Shown piece by piece: positions 1-6,440 of a DNA stretch of 16,276 bases (positions within the stretch are counted from its first letter, which is position 1; each line of letters opens with the position of its first letter). This stretch comes from Anaerolineae bacterium (GTDB lineage Bacteria > Chloroflexota > Anaerolineae > UBA1429): positions 1 through 16,276 of the forward strand of contig JAFGLK010000502.1 in the NCBI GenBank assembly GCA_016928125.1. Reading direction: 5' to 3'. Both the position numbers and the translations under genes were made by a program. The notes under the pieces are model-generated. The model was not told the DNA's origin. It saw nothing but the letters and a program-made list of their open reading frames with translations, and searched no databases.

Positions 1-28
1 ACGTCTCATTAGGGAGAAGGGCTCTTCG

Positions 29-589
29 ATGCCATCGTCGCCCGACGAGCAAACGCTGCTCGAGCGAGCACAACAATACGATGCGAACGCCTTGGGTGAG
101 CTCTATAGTCGCTATGCGCCCAGGATCTATTCCTACATTCTGTATCAGGTGAGCGATGAGAAGCTCGCCGAGGATTTGGCTGCGAACGTCTTCAGCAAGA
201 TGCTGGCTGCCATCCAGACGTCCAAGGCGTGGCAGCAGTCGTTCGTGAGCTGGCTCTATCGCATTGCGCACAATGTCGTGGTAGATCATTTTCGCCACTT
301 CAAGCATGGGCGCGATCTGCCGCTGGATGAGGGGCTCATCTCCGCCGATCTTGACCCTGTGTCGACGGTGGAGCACACGCTGAGCCATGAAGCGGTCATG
401 GCGGCGATGCACGTTCTGACCGAGGATCAGCGCACAGTGATCGTGCTCAAGTTCTTCGAGGGGCTGAGCAATGTAGAAGCCGCCCGAGTGATGGGCAAAA
501 CAGAGGGGGCTATCAAGTCGCTCCAGTATCGAGCACTGGGAGCGTTGCGACGCGAATTGGATGAGGTGTGGGGCAGGATTGATGCCTAG
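29..589 (+). CDS. ECF-type RNA polymerase sigma factor (sigma-70 family)
   Basis: This 186-residue protein has the two-domain layout of a group IV (ECF) sigma factor, which would direct RNA polymerase to a small stress or envelope regulon. Region 2 spans about residues 20-92, with the typical YSRYAPRIYSYI helix, a LAEDLAANVF segment and the SWLYRIAHNVVVDHFR recognition part. Region 4 lies at about 121-177, with LTEDQRTVIVLKFFEGLSNVEAA followed by a helix-turn-helix ending in GAIKSLQYRALGALRREL. The length is normal for the family. A purine-rich GGGAGAAGGG ribosome site lies 5-15 bases before the ATG. The stop codon overlaps the start of the next gene by 8 bases, so the two are probably translationally coupled, as usual for a sigma factor and its regulator. 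Its promoter lies outside the window. The sigma assignment is firm; the regulon is unknown. Confidence 0.93.
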   Translation: MPSSPDEQTLLERAQQYDANALGELYSRYAPRIYSYILYQVSDEKLAEDLAANVFSKMLAAIQTSKAWQQSFVSWLYRIAHNVVVDHFRHFKHGRDLPLDEGLISADLDPVSTVEHTLSHEAVMAAMHVLTEDQRTVIVLKFFEGLSNVEAARVMGKTEGAIKSLQYRALGALRRELDEVWGRIDA

Positions 590-2570
590 CCAGACTGGAC
601 AAGCTCTGGATCAGTGTCTGGCATGGATCGAGGGGGGGGAAACGCTCGAAGCATGCCTGGCACACTTTCCGCAACACCGCCATGAGCTGGAACCTCTGCT
701 GCGGTTGGCGCTTGCGCTGAGAACGCAAGCCAGGCCTATCCGACCTTCGCCAGAGGCGCTAACTCGCGGCCGCACGGCATTTCTGGCCCAGGCGGCGGTT
801 TTGCGAGAGCGCGCCACCTCCGAGGGAGGGACGGACAGCCGAGTCTCGCACAGTGTAGGGCCTGAGCAGTCGCCTCTGATGCGGGCTTGGGCGACACTGT
901 CCGTCACCGTGGTGCTGCTTATCGCGCTATTGGCTAGCGCCAGCGCGGCGTCGGCCAAGAGCCTGCCGGGCGACCTGTTGTATGGCGTCAAGCGCGCTTC
1001 TGAGGGGGTGCGCATGTTGCTGACCACGGACGCCGAAAGCCGCGCCGCTCTCCAGCAGGAGCTTGAGATGCGTCGGGTGACGGAGGTCCAGCAGGTCGTT
1101 GAGCAGAAACGTGAGGTGCGGGTCGAATTCGGCGGCCTCGTCGAAAAAGTCGAGGAGGATACGATCACCGTCCAAGGTATCCCCGTAAGGGTCGCCACGC
1201 TCAGTACGGCGGACAAGATGCCCCCCGTGGGTGCCAGGGTGCAGGTCGTCGCTCAGACGGAGCCAACTGGCCAGATCACGGCCGAATCACTGCAGATCCA
1301 AGCCGAGCCACCGGCGGTAGCGGCGACGCCACCTCCCTCCCGTTCAGAGCTCGGCTTAGCGGATCGACGCCCTACGACCACACCGCTTCCGCTCCCCAAG
1401 TCAACTCCAACAGGGGTGCCTTCCTTCACGCCGCCGCCCGCTACGAGCAGCGCTACTCCGATCGTGGCCAATACGCTTGTGGTGTCACCCACAATCGGGG
1501 CAACCCATACCGCCACAGGTACGCCAAGCCTGACGCTTGAGCCGAGCGCCACGGAACCTCAGCCCACGGCGACGGGGAAGCCTGCTCCTCGCGATGTCAT
1601 GGTCCGCATCGAGGGCCGCATCGACGCGATAGCAGGCAGCCAATGGACGATCGCCGGCCAGCGCATCAGCCTGGAGGGATCCACCCGTATCCTTCAGGAT
1701 CAGGCCCGAGCCGAGATTGGTGGTCGGGCGGTCGTCCAGGCCCTCAGACGGCCGGATGGGACGCTCGTCGCTCGCGAGATAGAGGTCGTGCAAGGGCCCA
1801 CGGCTGAGCCGCGTCGCATCGAGTTCAGTGGCCCCATCGAGTCGATCGCCCCTGAGAGTTGGTCGGTCGCGGGACGAGAAGTGACTATCCCATCGAGCAC
1901 CATGATCGACGGCACACCCACCGTGGGCGCGCGCGCAGGCATCAAAGCGGACGAGTATCCCGACGGACGTCTCGTGGCCCACGAGATCACGGTCGAAGCG
2001 CCAGCCGAGCAGCCCGTTGCTTTCGCTGGCGTGATCGAGGCAATCCATTCGGGGAGTTGGGTGGTCGCTGGCCAGCGGGTGTTCATCGGGCCGGAGACAC
2101 AGATTGCCGGCGACCCTGAGATCGGAGCGATCGCCGAGGTGAGCGCCATCGTCCGTTCAGATGGCACGACGTTGGCGAGTCGTATCAACGTGCGAGCACT
2201 TCCTGAGGCCACGTCGGAGCAATCGGTGGATTGGCAAGCTACACAGCAGCCCACGGATACAGCGTTACCTCCCACTGAAGCGCCCCCGACGCAGACGCCG
2301 ATTGCGCCCACCGCGACAGCGAGCGCGATCGTGCCAACTCTGACGCCCAGCGAGACGATGACGCCTCCTCCCTTGAGTGAAACGCCGACGCCTGAGATCA
2401 CGACCACACCATCCGCCAAGCCGCCGGCACCCACTGCGACGGCCTCGCGCACGCCAACTCCTTCAGATGAGACGACTCAGCCAACGGCAACCTCTGAGGC
2501 CATCGAGGCTGAGGGCATACCAACTGTGGATCAAGCTAACCCGGAGTGTCTAGACTTTGGTGGGCAGTAA
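582..2570 (+). CDS. Membrane anti-sigma-like protein with DUF5667 segment, four DUF5666-like repeats and Thr/Pro-rich linkers
   Basis: The start at ATG 582 (662 residues) is preferred over ATG 561, because GGGGCAGGA lies just before 582 and nothing similar precedes 561. Residues 1-100 are cytoplasmic and contain an ACLAHFPQHRHELEPLL helix pattern, but no HxxxCxxC zinc motif. One membrane segment lies at about 102-125. It is followed by SLPGDLLYGVKRASEGVRML at 127-146, typical of DUF5667, and a charged helix to about 178. Four repeats of DUF5666 type follow at about 179-240, 340-404, 411-474 and 479-540. The last three share a W-x-V/I-AG-Q/R-x-V/I core and a PDG/SDG turn. Thr/Pro/Ala-rich linkers fill about 241-338 and 544-643. 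The position overlapping a sigma gene, with an N-in topology, suggests an anti-sigma factor with a large outside sensor. That function is inferred. Confidence 0.85.
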   Translation: MPSQTGQALDQCLAWIEGGETLEACLAHFPQHRHELEPLLRLALALRTQARPIRPSPEALTRGRTAFLAQAAVLRERATSEGGTDSRVSHSVGPEQSPLMRAWATLSVTVVLLIALLASASAASAKSLPGDLLYGVKRASEGVRMLLTTDAESRAALQQELEMRRVTEVQQVVEQKREVRVEFGGLVEKVEEDTITVQGIPVRVATLSTADKMPPVGARVQVVAQTEPTGQITAESLQIQAEPPAVAATPPPSRSELGLADRRPTTTPLPLPKSTPTGVPSFTPPPATSSATPIVANTLVVSPTIGATHTATGTPSLTLEPSATEPQPTATGKPAPRDVMVRIEGRIDAIAGSQWTIAGQRISLEGSTRILQDQARAEIGGRAVVQALRRPDGTLVAREIEVVQGPTAEPRRIEFSGPIESIAPESWSVAGREVTIPSSTMIDGTPTVGARAGIKADEYPDGRLVAHEITVEAPAEQPVAFAGVIEAIHSGSWVVAGQRVFIGPETQIAGDPEIGAIAEVSAIVRSDGTTLASRINVRALPEATSEQSVDWQATQQPTDTALPPTEAPPTQTPIAPTATASAIVPTLTPSETMTPPPLSETPTPEITTTPSAKPPAPTATASRTPTPSDETTQPTATSEAIEAEGIPTVDQANPECLDFGGQ

Positions 2571-2601
2571 CCAGCCCGTACTGGCGGCAAGTCTATCTGG
2601 T

Positions 2602-2621
2602 GTCAGCCCAGCTAAGCTGAC
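2602..2621 (+). promoter_or_regulatory. Short inverted repeat abutting a ribosome-binding site
   Basis: A perfect 6-bp inverted repeat, GTCAGC (2602-2607) and GCTGAC (2616-2621), with an 8-base loop ends exactly where the strong Shine-Dalgarno sequence of the next gene begins. There is no U-run after it, so it is not an intrinsic terminator. It could modulate translation or mRNA stability, or be a DNA-binding dyad, or be chance. Function is unproven. Confidence 0.35.
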
Positions 2622-2630
2622 GAGGTGATC
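2622..2630 (+). promoter_or_regulatory. Strong Shine-Dalgarno sequence that decides the start at 2634
   Basis: GAGGTGATC matches nine consecutive bases complementary to the usual 3' end of bacterial 16S rRNA. It ends 3 bases before GTG 2634, with its GAGG core 8 bases from that codon. The upstream GTG at 2625 lies inside this element and is therefore unlikely to be the real start. Confidence 0.75.
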
Positions 2631-2633
2631 ATC

Positions 2634-3725
2634 GTGAGACTTGAATCATCATCTCGCCGGTTGCGGTTCTTGATCCTGGTCTTTGTCGTGACGCTGGCCG
2701 CGGCTCTATCCGCACGGGCCGAGACCGAAACGCTCGACAGCGCTGTGGCAGACGCAGCCGTTCAGGAGAAGCCAGAGTCAGATAGAGAGGGTCCCCAGCT
2801 GCCAGGCATCGAGGCCTCGGAAGATGTCCCGCCGCGTCCGATAGCAGTCAAGATTGAGGGTATGGTCACCGCCGTCGACGATACAGTGCCCGGAACCCTG
2901 GTCGTGAAGGAGCTCGCCATTGAGATAACCCTCGAGACCCGCATCCGGCCGGCCTTTCTGCTGCCGCAGGTAGGCGACCTTGTGGTGGTTCGGGCCATGT
3001 TGGAGGCGGATCAGACAGCGGGAGAACCAGCGGTTCGTTATGTGGCCCACTATATTCGGGTTCTGCGCGGCCAAGACACAGAGATCAGGCCTTTCCAGTT
3101 CCGAGGCCTGATCATGGCCTTTCCCCCGGAGCCATACGTCGGCCGCTGGACGATATCAGGCCTGACCGTGGTCGTGCTTGACGAACAAACCCACTCCGGC
3201 CTCGCCCCCGATCTCGGATTCCTCGCCCACGTCGAGGGTTTCATGCAGCCAGATGGATCGGTTCGTGCCGTCCATGTCCAGGTGCTGAAACCGTGGGATG
3301 TGCTCAATCGCTTCGATCTGAAGGGGCCCATTCAGGTTAGAGGAGCGATTCCTGGCGACTGGATCATCGGGCAGGTGCGCGGCCACGTCGAGACGAGCAC
3401 CCAGATTGAGGGCAACCCGGAACTTGGCCTGATGGCCGAGGTCAGGGGACGCTTGGGACGGGATGGTCGCCCCATCTTTGAGCGGATCCGCGTGCTGGGC
3501 GAAAGCGAATATGTGCGCATCGAGGGAGTCATCCAGGCGATCCATGTCGCAGAGGACGGGTTTGGCCATTGGGTGGTGGGTGGCCAGATCATCGAAGTAG
3601 ACGACCAGACTTTTGTGGATGAGAGTCGGGCTTCCGCTACTCTTGGGATGTGGGCCAACGTCACCGCTCGGAGAGAGGCCTCCTATCCCTACGCTCTGCG
3701 AATCCGCGTCGAGCGGCCCGGATAG
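2634..3725 (+). CDS. Secreted protein with four DUF5666-like repeats
   Basis: A 363-residue protein using GTG 2634, chosen from the ribosome site at 2622-2630. The N-terminus has basic residues, then a hydrophobic core FLILVFVVTLAAALSARA, which reads as a signal peptide with likely cleavage after ARA near residue 29. After an acidic spacer, four repeats of about 60-75 residues follow at roughly 70-144, 154-219, 226-289 and 295-361. Each opens with a beta strand such as VKIEGMV, FQFRGLI, FDLKGPI or VRIEGVI. The later ones carry a W-x-I/V core (RWTISG, DWIIG, HWVVGG) and a PDG-like turn. This matches the repeats of the upstream anti-sigma-like protein, but without its membrane segment or Thr/Pro linkers. 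It is predicted to be outside the membrane. It may be a partner, ligand or decoy of the sensor's outside repeats; this is inferred, and the biochemical role of DUF5666 is not known to me. Confidence 0.83.
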   Translation: MRLESSSRRLRFLILVFVVTLAAALSARAETETLDSAVADAAVQEKPESDREGPQLPGIEASEDVPPRPIAVKIEGMVTAVDDTVPGTLVVKELAIEITLETRIRPAFLLPQVGDLVVVRAMLEADQTAGEPAVRYVAHYIRVLRGQDTEIRPFQFRGLIMAFPPEPYVGRWTISGLTVVVLDEQTHSGLAPDLGFLAHVEGFMQPDGSVRAVHVQVLKPWDVLNRFDLKGPIQVRGAIPGDWIIGQVRGHVETSTQIEGNPELGLMAEVRGRLGRDGRPIFERIRVLGESEYVRIEGVIQAIHVAEDGFGHWVVGGQIIEVDDQTFVDESRASATLGMWANVTARREASYPYALRIRVERPG

Positions 3726-3734
3726 CGGGGTGCC

Positions 3735-6440
3735 ATGGGGAGAATCGCATCAGCGCTCCAGCATGCGCGCGCCCGAGGGCGAATGCGCTGCAAGCGCGCG
3801 AATGGATGCGACACCGGAGACCGGGGCGCAAGATGCCGATCTAGCCAACGCCTCGTCATCGGCCTCACCGTCGCTTTCCTCTGGCTTGCCGCCACGTCTG
3901 TGGTCACAGCGCTCAAGCCGCCTCCTTCGGGTATCCGCCCCAGCAGGGTCGGGCCGTTCTCGGTACTGCACCCTCCGGACACGTTGGCTAACGACTCGCC
4001 CACTGGTTGGTTGCCTGCACAACCCGTCGATCCCACGGGCAATCTGTCGCACGCCCGCAATGCTTTTCTGCTGGCGGGCCTCACAGATCACTCGGCATCG
4101 CCCTACCTCCACCTGGTCTGGGAGCAAGATGGTCGCGTACGCTACGCCAGGCGCGATGGCATCGGTTGGCAGGTAGAAGGATATTTCGCCCCCACCGGAG
4201 ATAGCCCGACCATCGCCGTCGGCCCCGACGGGCGCTTGCATCTGGTCTACGTGGACATATCCACCGATAGCGCCCAGCTTCAGGTTCATTATTGCGTCCG
4301 GAACGCGCAGGGCTGGGGTCTGCCTCGCCTTGTGGATGGCGGGTGTTCCTTGTCAGACCATCCCACGATTGCCGTCGTCGGCGAACAGGTGCACGTCGTT
4401 TGGACCGAGCGGCTCGACGCCCGCAACCAGTTGGTCCACGCGCGCTCGACCAACGACGGCCAACTTTGGGATTCGGTGCGTCCGATCCCGGATGCCTGGG
4501 GTTACGCGCCGGTGCTCGCCGTAGGCCCCGATAGCACCCTCTGGCTGGCCTGGCAGAGCGAGCCCGAGGCGCCCACAGGCCAGGCCAGCGATATCTATGT
4601 GAGCCGATGGAATGGGGTATTCTGGTCCGCGCCAGAGAATGTCTCCCGGACGCCAACGACCGACTCGCGCGCACCTGACCTGGTCGCTACGGCGCCAGAT
4701 GAGGCGCACATTGCCTGGGAAGAGGAATCGGCCGATGGAAGCCCGGGGGTCTACCATAGCGCGAGGGGCATCCTCGGCTGGGGCGCGCCGATACTCCTTT
4801 CCCAAGATGAGGGCAGGCAACCTAGCATCGCTCGCACGATCGACGCAGGTGTGTATGTCGCCTGGGACGCGGGCCAGAGCGTGCACCTACGAAGCCGCTC
4901 GGCCGCGGGAAACTGGGACGTTCCCCTATCCGTGGCCAGCGTTGCCGGGGGTGTGCGGGATGTGGCGCTCGCAGCGGATCGTGAGGGTAGACCCTGGGCC
5001 GTCTGGAGTGCGATGACGGAGGCAGGGGTGTGGAGCCTCTTCTTCAGCTCTCGGGTTCCCGTCGCCACGGCCACGCCGACACTCAGCGTGACCGCTACAT
5101 CCACGGCCTCGCTTGTAGCCTCGGTCACGGCCTCTGCTCCCAGCACCAGGACCGTGCCGACTTGGACGCCCACGCCTCTGTCCGGCACACCGAGCGCATC
5201 GGCCACCTCCAGGGTGCATGTGCCCGTGGTCCTCAAATGGGGAAACGTGGGCCCTGAGACATCGCCTTCATTCCAGCGTAGATCCGGCGCGTCGGACGGC
5301 CCTGCCCAGGGCTCCCTGCGCGCTGCGCTGAGCAACTGGGCCTGGGAGACGGCCTACAGGGTCTCTCAGACCTCAGAGACCGCCCGCGAGCCGGTGCTAG
5401 CCCGGAGAGAGAATGGCCAGGTGTTTGTGGTCTGGGTCGAGCGGTACGGCGGCTATGACATGCTGTACTACAGCATCCGCTCTGGGGAGACCTGGTCTAC
5501 GCCCACCTCGATCTACGGCGGGGAGGAGCCCAGCCTGGCGATCGGTCCCGACGATGCCGTGCACCTGGCCTATGCGTGCGAGTTCATGGGCAACTATGAC
5601 ATCTTTTACAGCTGCCGTACAGAAGACGGTTGGAGCCCGTCCGTGAACATCTCCAGCACCAGCGGCAACTCCGCCCAGCCCAGTCTCATCGTCAAACCGG
5701 GTGGCACGGTCGTCGTCGTGTGGACCGACACAAGCGAAGGCGACAATCGCATCTACTACGCCTGGCGAACCGGGAGCATGTGGAACAGCTATATCATTGA
5801 CGGATCGATCGACGGGAGTGCCCCCGACTTGGGCATCGGCCAGGACGGCGAGCTATGGGCCGTCTGGCAGGCGCCCGAATCCCCGCAGCAGCATCATGTG
5901 TATGCAATATCGGGAAACGGGATCACGTGGGGCGAGATGGCCTTTGACATCTCGGAGCGCGACGATGTCGACTCGATCGCCCCCCGGGTGGTGGGCTCAA
6001 CCGGTGTAGGCGCATTCATCGTCTGGCAAGAGGTCGGCGGCGATGACTCTGACATCTACTATGCAGAGAACATGGATAGCCCCTACTGGAGCCCGCCCGA
6101 GAACGTCTCCCAGACCTCGACCCGCTCCGAGCAACCTGCGGCCACTCTGGATCAGCTTGGGCGACTCTACATCGCCTGGAGCGAGGATCAGGCCCTCTCC
6201 ATCACATGCCGCGACAGCGCCGACAGCCCATGGCTCCGAGTGGAGAAGTTGACGAACGGGGACAATGGCTTTGACGAGGTGGCCATGGTCAGCGACCCAA
6301 CGCACCATATCCATCTGGCTTGGTCCGAGCCGCGAGGAGCCGCCGAACGCGATATCTACTACCGGCGTGGCATACGCCTCTCCGAGGCCAGGCTCTGGCT
6401 GGCGCTGGCTGGCTCGAACTGGTCGGCCTCAGGCAGATAG
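3735..6440 (+). CDS. Secreted or membrane-anchored protein with two predicted seven-bladed beta-propellers
   Basis: This 901-residue protein has an Arg-rich N-terminus and one hydrophobic segment at about 39-60 (LVIGLTVAFLWLAATSVVTA), a signal peptide or anchor. ATG 3783, after GAGGGC, is a possible later start. Blade-like repeats of about 50 residues show an h-h-h-A/V-W core, often followed by IYY or a similar strand. I count seven cores between about 123 and 439 (LHLVWEQ, LHLVYVD, VHVVWTE, LWLAWQS, AHIAWEE, VYVAWDA, WAVWSA). Seven more lie between 561 and 880 (VFVVWVE, VHLAYAC, VVVVWTD, LWAVWQA, FIVWQEV, LYIAWSE, IHLAWSE). A Ser/Thr/Pro linker at about 443-492 separates the sets and ends in VHVPVVLKWG. 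Sialidase-type Asp boxes are only hinted at (STNDGQLW, SGNGITW), and no catalytic set is recognised. A binding role is more likely than an enzymatic one. It lies 9 bases after the DUF5666 gene and overlaps mnmG by 12 bases. Confidence 0.82.
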   Translation: MGRIASALQHARARGRMRCKRANGCDTGDRGARCRSSQRLVIGLTVAFLWLAATSVVTALKPPPSGIRPSRVGPFSVLHPPDTLANDSPTGWLPAQPVDPTGNLSHARNAFLLAGLTDHSASPYLHLVWEQDGRVRYARRDGIGWQVEGYFAPTGDSPTIAVGPDGRLHLVYVDISTDSAQLQVHYCVRNAQGWGLPRLVDGGCSLSDHPTIAVVGEQVHVVWTERLDARNQLVHARSTNDGQLWDSVRPIPDAWGYAPVLAVGPDSTLWLAWQSEPEAPTGQASDIYVSRWNGVFWSAPENVSRTPTTDSRAPDLVATAPDEAHIAWEEESADGSPGVYHSARGILGWGAPILLSQDEGRQPSIARTIDAGVYVAWDAGQSVHLRSRSAAGNWDVPLSVASVAGGVRDVALAADREGRPWAVWSAMTEAGVWSLFFSSRVPVATATPTLSVTATSTASLVASVTASAPSTRTVPTWTPTPLSGTPSASATSRVHVPVVLKWGNVGPETSPSFQRRSGASDGPAQGSLRAALSNWAWETAYRVSQTSETAREPVLARRENGQVFVVWVERYGGYDMLYYSIRSGETWSTPTSIYGGEEPSLAIGPDDAVHLAYACEFMGNYDIFYSCRTEDGWSPSVNISSTSGNSAQPSLIVKPGGTVVVVWTDTSEGDNRIYYAWRTGSMWNSYIIDGSIDGSAPDLGIGQDGELWAVWQAPESPQQHHVYAISGNGITWGEMAFDISERDDVDSIAPRVVGSTGVGAFIVWQEVGGDDSDIYYAENMDSPYWSPPENVSQTSTRSEQPAATLDQLGRLYIAWSEDQALSITCRDSADSPWLRVEKLTNGDNGFDEVAMVSDPTHHIHLAWSEPRGAAERDIYYRRGIRLSEARLWLALAGSNWSASGR

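Noticed and set aside
1485..2452. Long minus-strand open frames (about 187 and 250 residues) opposite the anti-sigma-like gene
   Set aside because: Low-complexity Val/Gly/Ala products that mirror the Thr/Pro-rich coding strand, with no ribosome sites or recognisable motifs. They are antisense shadows.
2571..2584. Small CCAG/CTGG inverted repeat as a terminator after the anti-sigma-like gene
   Set aside because: Only a 4-bp stem, with no U-run after it.
3750..4674. Minus-strand open frames opposite the propeller gene
   Set aside because: Arg/Pro-rich translations without motifs. The plus-strand frame has clear blade repeats throughout.
3735..6440. Sialidase enzyme activity for the propeller protein
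   Set aside because: Only two degenerate Asp-box-like sites are visible and no catalytic Arg triad or Tyr/Glu pair could be assigned, so only a fold-level call is justified.
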